A model generated the notes under the pieces. It worked only from the letters and a program-made list of their open reading frames with translations, ran no database searches and was not told the origin of the DNA. A program made the translations under genes and the position numbers. From assembly GCA_020625635.1 (NCBI GenBank), contig JAHLBL010000036.1:1-11702 (forward strand): 11,702 nt of DNA. The letters run 5' to 3'. This DNA comes from a bacterium (GTDB lineage: Bacteria > Bacillota > Clostridia > Oscillospirales > Acutalibacteraceae). Positions 1 to 5,984 of this stretch are shown one piece after another (position 1 is the first letter of the stretch; every line of letters begins with the position of its first letter).

Positions 1-53
1 TTTTCGGCGCCCGCGGCGATACCGCAGGAGCCCTGTCCGATAACTATTCTCAC
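1..53 (-). CDS. nuoF: NuoF-like NADH-binding subunit, N-terminus only (partial)
   Basis: Only the first 17 codons lie in the window; the gene continues off the left edge. Reading leftward from a GTG at 53-51 gives MRIVIGQGSCGIAAGAE, which resembles the start of the NuoF/HydB/HndC flavoprotein subunit that binds NADH and FMN and passes electrons to iron-sulfur clusters. The GTG overlaps the nuoE stop codon in a GTGA junction. A GGGAGG ribosome site ends 7 bases upstream inside nuoE, which supports this start. The overlap points to translational coupling of the two subunits. In related anaerobes this pair is often followed by an iron-only hydrogenase subunit, but nothing in the window shows that here. 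The family call rests on few residues and on the neighbour. Confidence 0.75.
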   Translation of the reverse strand, partial: MRIVIGQGSCGIAAGAE

Positions 54-529
54 TGCGCTGCCTCCCTTAACTCTTTAAGAATCTTTTTGGTCTTGTCGGG
101 TGTAAGGCTGCCGTAGGTGTCCTCGTTAATCATCATAACGGGAGAGAGTGAGCAGCAGCCGAGACAAGCTACGCATTTAAGCGAGAAGAGACCGTCCTCT
201 GTGGTCTGACCGTCCTCGATGCCGAGCTCGTCGCGTATTGTCTGTAAAATCAATTCGGAGGAATTGACGTGGCACGCTGTGCCCTGACAGAGCATAATCA
301 GGTACTTGCCGACGGGCTCAAAGCGGAACTGGGTGTAGAACGTGCCTACGCCCATGATCTCAGAGGTCGCGATGCCCGTTCTCTCCGAAATCAGCTCGAT
401 AGCCTCGCGCGGAAGATATCCGTATATATCCTGTGTGTTCTGTAAAATGGTGATAAGACTGCCCTTGACGGAGGCGTACTCGTTAAGAACGCCGTCAATC
501 AGCGACAGGTCAACCTTTTTGTTGTCCAT
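50..529 (-). CDS. nuoE: NuoE-like [2Fe-2S] thioredoxin-fold subunit (24 kDa type)
   Basis: 159-residue protein of the NuoE/HydC/HndA family, the small electron-transfer subunit of NADH dehydrogenases and of electron-bifurcating hydrogenases in anaerobes. An N-terminal helical part contains the family stretch around G37-Y38-L39-P40 and the GVGTFYTQF segment (60-68). The thioredoxin-like ferredoxin fold follows with the four expected cluster ligands: C81-x4-C86 (LCQGTAC) and C122-x3-C126 (CLGCC). C119 and C125 are extra cysteines beside them. Length is normal. The ATG at 529-527 follows an AGGGGG ribosome site by 7 bases, and a good promoter lies just upstream. The gene is coupled to nuoF by a 4 bp overlap. 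The respiratory complex and the soluble hydrogenase cannot be told apart without the downstream genes; the soluble cytoplasmic type is more likely in a fermenter. Confidence 0.92.
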   Translation of the reverse strand: MDNKKVDLSLIDGVLNEYASVKGSLITILQNTQDIYGYLPREAIELISERTGIATSEIMGVGTFYTQFRFEPVGKYLIMLCQGTACHVNSSELILQTIRDELGIEDGQTTEDGLFSLKCVACLGCCSLSPVMMINEDTYGSLTPDKTKKILKELREAAQ

Positions 530-561
530 TTACTGACCCCCTGTATTACAAAATTTATAAT

Positions 562-590
562 ATTATACTCTATACTATGAATATTTGCAA
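562..590 (-). promoter_or_regulatory. Sigma-A type promoter for nuoE-nuoF
   Basis: On the minus strand TTGCAA (590-585) and TATAAT (567-562) are separated by exactly 17 bases. Transcription would begin near 555, leaving a leader of about 25 bases before the nuoE start and its AGGGGG site. Confidence 0.8.
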
Positions 591-920
591 GACTGATTTT
601 GCATAATTTTACCGCCTGCTTTCGCAATATTAATGTAAGAATGGTAGTGTTTGTCACGACTAACCTAATTATTCCGCAAATCTTCCCGTCTTTTTCCTCT
701 TCGGCTGTACGGCGCAAAATGAAAGTCGCGCTGTTTTTTCCTGCATACACGGAGACAAAGAGTAAAAAACACGCATAAAAAGTACAAAAAACACCGTTTT
801 TCTCTCTTTACTTTATTGTGCCGTTATGTTAAGCTATACGTAAGGAACCGCTGTTTATATATTTTTCGTCTGACGGCGCGGCATGAGCGCCCGAATCGAT
901 CAGCGTTTTCAAAAAACAAC
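591..920. other. AT-rich divergent spacer between nuoE and ldh, no gene supported
   Basis: The gap between the two divergent genes is 403 bases. Besides the nuoE promoter it holds several A and T runs and a weak ldh promoter candidate. Small open frames here (for example 499-750 on the minus strand) have no ribosome site and no recognisable sequence. I looked for a Rex-type operator (inverted TTGTTA/TAACAA halves), expected for a redox-controlled ldh, and found no convincing match. No stable RNA structure or riboswitch was recognised. Confidence 0.5.
812..840 (+). promoter_or_regulatory. Possible ldh promoter (weak)
   Basis: TTTATT (812-817) and TATACG (835-840) are spaced by 17 bases upstream of ldh. 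Both hexamers deviate from consensus, and the implied leader of about 85 bases is long. This is the best plus-strand candidate seen in the spacer, but it is tentative. Confidence 0.3.
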
Positions 921-932
921 AGGAGGATTGTT

Positions 933-1874
933 ATGAAGAAGATTGTACTTGTAGGCACGGGAATGGTTGGAATGAGCTTTGCGTACGCGGCGCTTAACCA
1001 GAATCTCTGTGACGAGCTGGTGCTGTGTGACATCAACGAGAAACGCGCCAGAGGTGAGGCCCAGGACCTTAACCACGGACTTGCGTTCTCAAAAACAAGT
1101 ATGAAGATTTACGCGGGCACATACGCCGACTGCGGCGACGCCGATATCGTTGTTATCTGCGCGGGCGTAGGACAGAAGCCGGGCGAGACGCGTCTCCAGC
1201 TTTTGCAGCGCAATCTGGAGATTTTCAAGACGATTGTAAATCCTGTTGTGGAGAGCGGCTTTGACGGTATATTCCTCGTAGCGACTAACCCCGTCGACAT
1301 CATGACGCGAATCACCCGCAAGCTTTCAGGCTTTTCCAACAGCAAGGTAATCGGCACGGGCACAACGCTCGACACTGCGAGAATGAGGTATCTGCTCGGC
1401 GATTACTTTGACATAGACCCCAGAAATATACACGGATACGTTATCGGCGAGCACGGCGACAGCGAGTTCGTTCCGTGGTCGCAGGTCACCATAGGTCCCA
1501 AGCCTATCCGCGACGAGCTTATGGATAATCCCAAGTTCAGGATGGAGGACCTCGACAAGATCGAGGAGAACGTCCGCCACGCTGCCTACGAGATCATCGA
1601 GGCTAAGGGCGCTACCTACTACGGAATCGGTATGGCTATCTGCAGGGTAGCGAGAGCGATCCTGCAGGACGAGAATTCAATACTCACCATCAGCGCTCGC
1701 CTTTGCGGAGCCTACGGAATCGAGAAGGTTTACGTCGGCAATCCGTGTGTCGTCAACAGGGAGGGCGCGGTAAGACGCATAGAGCTTACGATGATGAACA
1801 AAGAGCTCAGACAGTTCAAGGAGTCCTGCGACCTTCTTGACAAGACCTTTAACGACCTTGAGTTCGGTCAGTAA
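933..1874 (+). CDS. ldh: L-lactate dehydrogenase
   Basis: 313-residue cytoplasmic enzyme that reduces pyruvate to L-lactate with NADH, recycling NAD during fermentation. The Rossmann motif GTGMVG is at 8-13, with D33 at the position that selects NAD. The active-site loop reads GQKPGETR (80-87); Gln81 at the specificity position marks a lactate rather than a malate dehydrogenase, where Arg is expected. R87, N119, D147, R150 and the catalytic His174 in IGEHGDS are all present. R152 and H167 align with the two residues that bind fructose-1,6-bisphosphate in Bacillus-type enzymes, so allosteric activation by this sugar phosphate is likely (inference). The ATG at 933 follows AGGAGG (921-926) by 6 bases. 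The same frame is open to 816, but those codons have no homology or ribosome site. A strong terminator follows, so the gene is transcribed alone. Confidence 0.95.
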   Translation: MKKIVLVGTGMVGMSFAYAALNQNLCDELVLCDINEKRARGEAQDLNHGLAFSKTSMKIYAGTYADCGDADIVVICAGVGQKPGETRLQLLQRNLEIFKTIVNPVVESGFDGIFLVATNPVDIMTRITRKLSGFSNSKVIGTGTTLDTARMRYLLGDYFDIDPRNIHGYVIGEHGDSEFVPWSQVTIGPKPIRDELMDNPKFRMEDLDKIEENVRHAAYEIIEAKGATYYGIGMAICRVARAILQDENSILTISARLCGAYGIEKVYVGNPCVVNREGAVRRIELTMMNKELRQFKESCDLLDKTFNDLEFGQ

Positions 1875-1887
1875 GTAAATATTTTCC

Positions 1888-1920
1888 GGGCGGCTCGGAC
1901 TGAACGAGCCGCCCTGTTTT
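1888..1920 (+). terminator. Intrinsic terminator of ldh
   Basis: A perfect 10 bp GC-rich stem, GGGCGGCTCG (1888-1897) with CGAGCCGCCC (1905-1914), encloses a 7-base loop and is followed by TGTTTT. It begins 13 bases after the ldh stop. Confidence 0.92.
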
Positions 1921-1974
1921 ATCGGAAGAAGCTTTCCGAAAATTACATTTTCCCGTCATAAAATGTCGATAAGG

Positions 1975-2003
1975 TTGAAAATGATCCGCAAAAGTAATAT
2001 AAT
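1975..2003 (+). promoter_or_regulatory. Near-consensus sigma-A promoter
   Basis: TTGAAA (1975-1980), a 17-base spacer and a perfect TATAAT (1998-2003) sit just upstream of the zinc-ribbon protein gene. Transcription would start near 2010, leaving a leader of about 24 bases that contains GGAGG (2021-2025). Confidence 0.85.
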
Positions 2004-2033
2004 CCACTTAGCTTAAAACGGGAGGCTGATAAA

Positions 2034-2648
2034 ATGTATTGCGAAAAATGCGGAAGCTATGTCGCGGGCGAGTGGAAGTTCTGTATGAAATGCGGAGCGT
2101 CTCAGGATAGCGTTTCTCCGTGTGACGCGGTAAGGACAAAGGCGGCTGTGCCTGCCCGCTCCGATTCGTACGCAAAAGCAGCGCCTCAGCCCGATAACGG
2201 CAGAACACGTATGTATTTTAAAGAGAGAAATATATATTCCCACAGCACCCCGCGTCCGCGCGCGGACTACGACGACGGCTTTACGGATTTTTACAGTGAG
2301 GACTATGTTTACGAGCGGCTGAAACAGCCGATTACGGCTTTTGTTATCTCGGCACTGGGGCTGGTTGACTTCCTGCTGATTTTCCTGTCGTACAGCAGCG
2401 CGAAGTTCGATTTGTACGGCAGACATATAGAGATGAAGGAGTACGGTCCGTGGTTCCTTGTAACAGGCGCTGTGCTTATGCTTACGGCTTTTGTTCTGTA
2501 CTCTGTTCACCGCAAGCGCTACGGGCTCGATTTCCTCGCGGCAGCGGGGTTTATCGTATCGATCGGCGCGTTTGTGATTATACTCGTGCTGCTCGGCGTA
2601 GCGTTCTATACGGGGCTTTCGCTCGACAGATTTATTAAATTCGGTTAG
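2034..2648 (+). CDS. Zinc-ribbon domain membrane protein, unknown function
   Basis: 204 residues. The N-terminus is a short zinc ribbon with two CxxCG knuckles, C3/C6 and C17/C20, of the kind that precedes many uncharacterised Firmicute membrane proteins. A polar, Arg- and Tyr-containing linker (about 30-98) follows. Three predicted membrane spans come next: about 100-120, 138-158 and 168-192, separated by the short charged segments KFDLYGRHIEMKEYG and HRKRYG. The protein is probably anchored in the cytoplasmic membrane with the ribbon in the cytoplasm (inference). The ATG at 2034 lies 8 bases after GGAGG. The gene has its own promoter and a hairpin behind it, so it appears to be monocistronic. 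It is not a recognised enzyme, and zinc binding is predicted from the cysteines only. Specific function is unknown. Confidence 0.85.
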   Translation: MYCEKCGSYVAGEWKFCMKCGASQDSVSPCDAVRTKAAVPARSDSYAKAAPQPDNGRTRMYFKERNIYSHSTPRPRADYDDGFTDFYSEDYVYERLKQPITAFVISALGLVDFLLIFLSYSSAKFDLYGRHIEMKEYGPWFLVTGAVLMLTAFVLYSVHRKRYGLDFLAAAGFIVSIGAFVIILVLLGVAFYTGLSLDRFIKFG

Positions 2649-2653
2649 ATATT

Positions 2654-2690
2654 GGGGAGAGTGTCTATATACTCTCCTCATATTTCATTT
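2654..2690 (+). terminator. Likely terminator after the zinc-ribbon gene
   Basis: GGGGAGAGTGT (2654-2664) can pair with the segment ending CTCTCCTC (to 2679) in an 11 bp stem that includes two G-T wobbles and closes on a CTAT loop. The following tract, ATATTTCATTT, is only moderately T-rich, so termination may be incomplete. Confidence 0.65.
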
Positions 2691-2709
2691 AATTTCCACA
2701 AAATAATTC

Positions 2710-2738
2710 TTGATTTTTCTTCTATAATGTAGTATTAT
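2710..2738 (+). promoter_or_regulatory. Promoter region of the seven-gene operon
   Basis: TTGATT (2710-2715) and TATTAT (2733-2738) are 17 bases apart. A perfect TATAAT at 2723-2728 lies within the same stretch but has no matching -35 box at 16-18 bases. Either could be used. The first gives a leader of only about 12 bases, the second about 22. The only ribosome-site-like sequence before the first gene is GGTGAT (2745-2750). Confidence 0.55.
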
Positions 2739-2756
2739 CAAAGTGGTGATGTATAT

Positions 2757-3281
2757 ATGAAACTTAAAAAATTATTATGCGCGGCAATAGCAGCCGCAAT
2801 GCTTATCGCTTTTGTACCGTCCTGCGGCTCTCAGAACAACGAGAGCAGCTCCGCGGCTCAGGAAAAGGGCGGAGAAAACGCGAAGGTCGAGGACTCCGAC
2901 GACAGCGCTGTCAAGGATGACGAAACCTCAAAGGCGGACGCTGAATCAAAGTCGGAAAAAACCTCAAAGTCAGATTCCAAATCAAAATCGGACACTGAAT
3001 CAAAGTCGGACAAGACTTCGAAAATAACTTCGTCGGCTTCGGACGATAAGTCTTCGGGAACTACCTCGTCAAAGACAAAATCCTCATCGACAAAGTCCGA
3101 CAAAAGCTCCTCTAACTCCCAAAAGGATAAAAAGTCATCAAAGACATCTTCGTCAAAGACGACTTCATCAAAAACAAACTCATCAAAAACATCTTCATCA
3201 ACAACAAGCTCAAATACTTCCTCGGATGCGTCTGACAACGTTCCGAGAGACAATGTGGAGGTAGATTTCAATGACCTTTAA
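2757..3281 (+). CDS. Ser/Lys-rich low-complexity putative lipoprotein
   Basis: 174 residues. A basic start (MKLKK), a hydrophobic stretch (6-20) and VPSC with Cys23 look like a lipoprotein signal and lipobox, although Pro at -2 is not ideal. Mature export to the outer face of the membrane is therefore predicted, not proven. Residues 25 onward contain no folded domain. About one third are Ser, with many Lys, Asp and Thr, in runs such as SKSD and SSKTSSSK, which indicates a disordered, highly charged chain. The final 15 residues (ending DNVEVDFNDL) differ and are acidic. The gene opens the seven-gene operon, and its last 11 bases overlap the dockerin gene, so the two exported proteins are probably made together. 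It could be a surface spacer or anchor, or a substrate of the kinase-like protein encoded two genes downstream. Function is unknown. Confidence 0.8.
   Translation: MKLKKLLCAAIAAAMLIAFVPSCGSQNNESSSAAQEKGGENAKVEDSDDSAVKDDETSKADAESKSEKTSKSDSKSKSDTESKSDKTSKITSSASDDKSSGTTSSKTKSSSTKSDKSSSNSQKDKKSSKTSSSKTTSSKTNSSKTSSSTTSSNTSSDASDNVPRDNVEVDFNDL
2938..3220 (+). repeat. Imperfect short repeats encoding the Ser/Lys-rich tract
   Basis: A purine-rich tract is built from variants of tcatcaaaaaca and tcaaagtcggac, repeated imperfectly in frame. It encodes the SK/SD and SSKT runs of the lipoprotein. Such tracts can change length by slippage or recombination; only one allele is seen here. Confidence 0.6.
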
Positions 3282-3639
3282 AAAGAGAATATTAGCACTG
3301 GCATCGGCAATGATGCTCGTACCCGTAATCGCGGTCTCAGCAATGTCCGCGTCCGCTGATACGATTGTATACGGCGATGTTGACGGAAACGGCACTGTAG
3401 ACATCAACGACGCAACAAAGGTTCAGAAAAAGATTCTGGATATGCCTGTTGAGGTTGTTGAGAATTACGATACGGTTGCAGACGTAAACCTCGACAATAA
3501 AGTCAACGTCCGTGACGTAACTCTTATTCAGATGAAAGTCGCGGCGCTCATTAACGAGCTCCCCGTAACGGAAACAGAAGCCGAAACCCAGCCCGAAACC
3601 GATGAAGAAGGCTGGTACCACAAGATCATTCAGCCATGA
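3271..3639 (+). CDS. Small secreted type I dockerin protein without a catalytic domain
   Basis: 122 residues. A signal peptide (basic 4-6, hydrophobic 7-25) ends in an AxA-type site at SASA29. A type I dockerin follows directly, with two complete calcium-loop repeats: the first begins G35-D36 (GDVDGNGTVDIND, 35-47), the second at D71 (DVNLDNKVNVRD, 71-82), each followed by its helix. In known systems dockerins bind cohesin modules on cellulosome scaffolds. The rest is a short acidic Glu/Thr tail ending in EEGWYHKIIQP. There is no glycosidase or other enzyme domain, so the protein is an orphan dockerin. ATG at 3271 follows GGAGG (3257-3261) by 9 bases inside the lipoprotein gene, which it overlaps by 11 bases. 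Its stop overlaps the next start in ATGA. Partner cohesin and role are unknown. Confidence 0.88.
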   Translation: MTFKKRILALASAMMLVPVIAVSAMSASADTIVYGDVDGNGTVDINDATKVQKKILDMPVEVVENYDTVADVNLDNKVNVRDVTLIQMKVAALINELPVTETEAETQPETDEEGWYHKIIQP

Positions 3640-4361
3640 TATTTAAATTCAGGATTGCGGATATCGTGTTCACAGCCGATATCCGCTATCGCTACGCTTA
3701 TGAGATTATGAAGGACTATCTCACCGACGATGACGTTGAGCCCGAGTTTCATATCGAGGCTACGGACGAAGATATCGCTCGTGAGAAAGAACTTTCTCCG
3801 CATGCCCTGAGCAGCGCGGGCTATGAGAGCACGGCACTGTACAGGAAATACATCTACATTGTGATGGAACGCTACAACGCGTTCTTTTTCCACTGCTCCT
3901 CGATCGAAGTCGACGGCAAGGCGATTATGTTCACGGCTCGAAGCGGAACGGGAAAAAGCACGCACCGCAATCTCTGGCTGAAGAACTTCGGCGACAGGGT
4001 GACGGTCATCAACGACGATAAGCCGATTATCCGCCGAATAGACGGCGAGTACCGCGTCTTCGGCACGCCGTGGCAGGGTAAGGAGAGCTTAGGCGCGAAT
4101 ATCAGCGTTCCCGCTTACGCGCTGTGCTTTTTGTCGCGCGCGGAGGAGAACTACATTGGCGCGATCGATACTCCGCAGGTAATAGCCAGAGCCCTGAACC
4201 AGACCGTACGCCCCAGAGAGCCCGAGCTTATGAGCAATCTGCTGGAGCTGCTCGACGGCTTTCTGACACAGGTAAAGTGCTTTGATCTGCGTGTAAATAT
4301 GAACGATGACGCCGCGGTTGTCGCGTATAACGGCATCTTCGGCTCAACGGAGGAAGAATAA
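3636..4361 (+). CDS. HPr kinase/phosphorylase-like ATPase (HprK C-terminal domain only)
   Basis: 241 residues, related to the catalytic domain of HPr kinase and to the HprK-like kinases found beside lasso-peptide and PqqD-type genes. The P-loop is ARSGTGKST at 101-109 (K107, S108). The following THRNLW segment and the acidic NDDK (126-129) fit the HprK active-site region, and FGTPWQGKESLG comes later. The N-terminal domain of true HprK is missing: residues 1-90 are shorter and unrelated by eye, and the protein is about 70 residues shorter than HprK, so regulation of HPr is unlikely. In paeninodin-type pathways such kinases phosphorylate a Ser of the precursor peptide (established for that family). 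A similar action on a co-encoded protein here is inference. The start overlaps the dockerin stop by 4 bp, and the stop overlaps the PqqD start (TAATG). Confidence 0.82.
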   Translation: MIFKFRIADIVFTADIRYRYAYEIMKDYLTDDDVEPEFHIEATDEDIAREKELSPHALSSAGYESTALYRKYIYIVMERYNAFFFHCSSIEVDGKAIMFTARSGTGKSTHRNLWLKNFGDRVTVINDDKPIIRRIDGEYRVFGTPWQGKESLGANISVPAYALCFLSRAEENYIGAIDTPQVIARALNQTVRPREPELMSNLLELLDGFLTQVKCFDLRVNMNDDAAVVAYNGIFGSTEEE

Positions 4362-4627
4362 TGAAGAGAAAAGACGGTTTTATGCTGCGCAAGTTCGGCG
4401 ACGAGTATATAGTTGTCGCGGTGGGCGAGGGCAGCGAGGACTTTAACCGCCTCATAACCCTGAACGACGTCGGTGAGTTTATCTACGGACTTCTCGCCGA
4501 AGAAACCGACCTCGACTCAATCGTAAAGGCGGTTGTTGATAAGTACGAGGTTAGCGAAGAGCTCGCGCGCAGCGACGCCGAAGCTTTTATAGCGAACCTG
4601 AGTAAAGCGGGACTTCTCGATGCCTAA
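4361..4627 (+). CDS. PqqD family protein (peptide-recognition-like)
   Basis: 88 residues, the usual size for a stand-alone PqqD-like protein. A short N-terminal beta region (MLRKFGDEYIVVAVGEG, 8-24) is followed by the family core LNDVGEFIYGLL (33-44), a predicted helix with acidic residues (EETDLDSIVKAVVDKY) and a C-terminal helix ending KAGLLDA. PqqD-like domains typically bind the leader of a ribosomally made peptide and deliver it to modifying enzymes (established for several families). No radical SAM or cyclase partner is encoded in the window. GGAGG (4349-4353) lies 7 bases before the ATG. The start shares one base with the upstream stop codon, and the end overlaps the next gene by 8 bases, so it is translationally coupled on both sides. 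Confidence 0.85.
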   Translation: MKRKDGFMLRKFGDEYIVVAVGEGSEDFNRLITLNDVGEFIYGLLAEETDLDSIVKAVVDKYEVSEELARSDAEAFIANLSKAGLLDA

Positions 4628-5087
4628 AACAATCGAAGAGGTTGTCCGCGAGCGCGGCTTCCACGCCTTTAAGCCGAAGGGAATGAGTATGTTCCCGCTT
4701 CTCCGCGAGGGCTGTGACGTTTATGTGGTGAAGCCCGAATTCCCGCTTAAAAAGTATGACGTTCCCGTTTACAAGCGCGCCGACGGCACGTATGTTATGC
4801 ACCGCGTGCTCGATACCGACGCGGACGGCTATGTCTGCTGCGGGGACAATCAGTGGGTTCTGGAGCACGGCGTGACCGAGGATATGATAGTCGGGGTGCT
4901 CGACAGCTGGTACAAGGGCAAAAAAAAGCACACCGTTAGAGATAGGTCCTACAGGAGATATGTGCGTTTCTGGTGTCGTTCTCTGGGACGCAGACGGCTT
5001 ATGCTATGCGTTATCCGTAAATGGTACGGAGTGCGCGGCTTCCTCGGAGGAGTGCGCCGAAAACTTTTCGGAAAGAAAAAGAAATAA
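4620..5087 (+). CDS. S24/S26 family peptidase-like protein (Ser/His type)
   Basis: 155 residues. The signal-peptidase-like serine motif is KGMSMFPLL with putative nucleophile Ser23. The second box is YVMHRVL with His61 where bacterial signal peptidase I has Lys; a His base is typical of the SipW/ER branch. CGDNQ (74-78) matches the conserved GDN box. Unlike true signal peptidases there is no N-terminal membrane span: the catalytic motif starts about 20 residues in. The C-terminal 45 residues (about 107-155) are strongly basic with a few hydrophobic patches and end in KKKK, so they may bind membrane or nucleic acid (inference). The start at 4620 overlaps the PqqD-like gene by 8 bases. The ribosome site is weak (CGGGA near 4608), consistent with coupling. 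Substrate is unknown; proteolysis is not certain. Confidence 0.8.
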   Translation: MPKTIEEVVRERGFHAFKPKGMSMFPLLREGCDVYVVKPEFPLKKYDVPVYKRADGTYVMHRVLDTDADGYVCCGDNQWVLEHGVTEDMIVGVLDSWYKGKKKHTVRDRSYRRYVRFWCRSLGRRRLMLCVIRKWYGVRGFLGGVRRKLFGKKKK

Positions 5088-5090
5088 TAT

Positions 5091-5975
5091 ATGGAAAATG
5101 TAATTACCGTTAAAAATATGCGTGAAAGCGACGAGTTCACCATCAACACTTCCGTCAGCGGACGCGAGCTGATGAGGCGCGCGGCGCAGGGCGTGTTTGA
5201 GAGCACGGGCTGGAACGGCAGAATCGGGATCGTCTGCGGCAGCGGCAACAACGGCGGCGATGGCTACGCGCTGGCTGAGATACTTGCCGACAAGGGCTTT
5301 CTGCCCGTGCTGCTGAGAGTGAGCGAAAGGCTCTCTGAGGACGGCTCGTACTATTACAATCAGTGTCGGAAAAAGGGCGTGGCGGAGTGCTTCTGCGACG
5401 AATACACCGACTTTGAGGAATACGATATCCTTGTCGACTGTATACTCGGGACAGGCTTCTCGGGTGAGCTGAGAGAGGATATGATCGCCCTTATCGAGGG
5501 TATAAACAGAAGCGGCGCTTATGTCGTCAGCGTGGACATCAACAGCGGGCTTTCGGCGTCGAACGGTCTTGCCATGCCTGTCGCGGTGCGCTCCGACCTT
5601 ACTGTGTCCGTGGGGTATTTCAAGACGGGAATGTTCCTCGGCGACTCGGCGCAGTACATACGCTCGCTTGTGAATATAGATATCGGAATCAAGCTTTTGA
5701 AAAAGCAGTATTACCTTATTGACAGCGCCGAGCTCAGCCCGTTCGTCGGCTATTCCTCGGTGTCGCTCAGCGCGGAAAGCTTTATGAGGGAGTACGCCCT
5801 CGACGAGGACGAGTTCCGCCGCAGTCCGCTTAAGGTCGTTTCCAAGGAATCGACAGACAGCGGAAAAATCTTCGTCATCGACTACGGCAGGAGCAAGCTG
5901 ATCGTCGACCAGACCTACGTTTACTTTCAGTCCGATATCGTTATGACAGCAGAAAAAAAGTATTCGACTTTTTAG
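5091..5975 (+). CDS. YjeF_N domain protein (NAD(P)HX epimerase-like) with unusual C-terminus
   Basis: 294 residues. Residues about 1-205 match the N-terminal YjeF domain, which in characterised proteins epimerises damaged NAD(P)H hydrates. The nucleotide motif GSGNNGGDG is at 50-58. VDCILGTGFSG (116-126) carries the catalytic Asp117, and VSVDINSGLSA (about 147-157) corresponds to the usual DIPSG motif with Asn in place of Pro. The family normally continues into an ADP/ATP-dependent dehydratase (YjeF_C); here it is absent. Instead about 85 residues without a recognised domain follow, containing FVIDYGRSKLIVDQTYVYF near the end. The ATG lies 3 bases after the preceding stop codon and the ribosome site is poor. 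Whether it acts on NAD(P)HX or has been recruited for another job in this operon is open. Confidence 0.75.
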   Translation: MENVITVKNMRESDEFTINTSVSGRELMRRAAQGVFESTGWNGRIGIVCGSGNNGGDGYALAEILADKGFLPVLLRVSERLSEDGSYYYNQCRKKGVAECFCDEYTDFEEYDILVDCILGTGFSGELREDMIALIEGINRSGAYVVSVDINSGLSASNGLAMPVAVRSDLTVSVGYFKTGMFLGDSAQYIRSLVNIDIGIKLLKKQYYLIDSAELSPFVGYSSVSLSAESFMREYALDEDEFRRSPLKVVSKESTDSGKIFVIDYGRSKLIVDQTYVYFQSDIVMTAEKKYSTF

Positions 5976-5984
5976 GAGGAATAT

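Noticed and set aside
640..840. Rex-type redox operator before ldh
   Set aside because: TTGTG and TTAAG fragments near 816-833 do not form the required inverted repeat with correct spacing.
816..932. N-terminal extension of ldh from an earlier start
   Set aside because: The in-frame codons encode no conserved sequence, whereas the ATG at 933 has AGGAGG 6 bases upstream and begins exactly at the family's first strand.
2938..3220. CRISPR-like or tandem array
   Set aside because: Repeats are short, imperfect, in frame and coding; there are no spacers of constant length.
2858..3271. Long acidic open frame on the minus strand
   Set aside because: It is the mirror of the low-complexity Ser/Lys tract, very biased in composition, with no ribosome site and a real gene opposite.
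3636..5087. Lasso peptide gene cluster
   Set aside because: The kinase-like and PqqD-like genes fit, but there is no asparagine-synthetase-like cyclase, no transglutaminase-like leader protease and no typical precursor peptide in the window.
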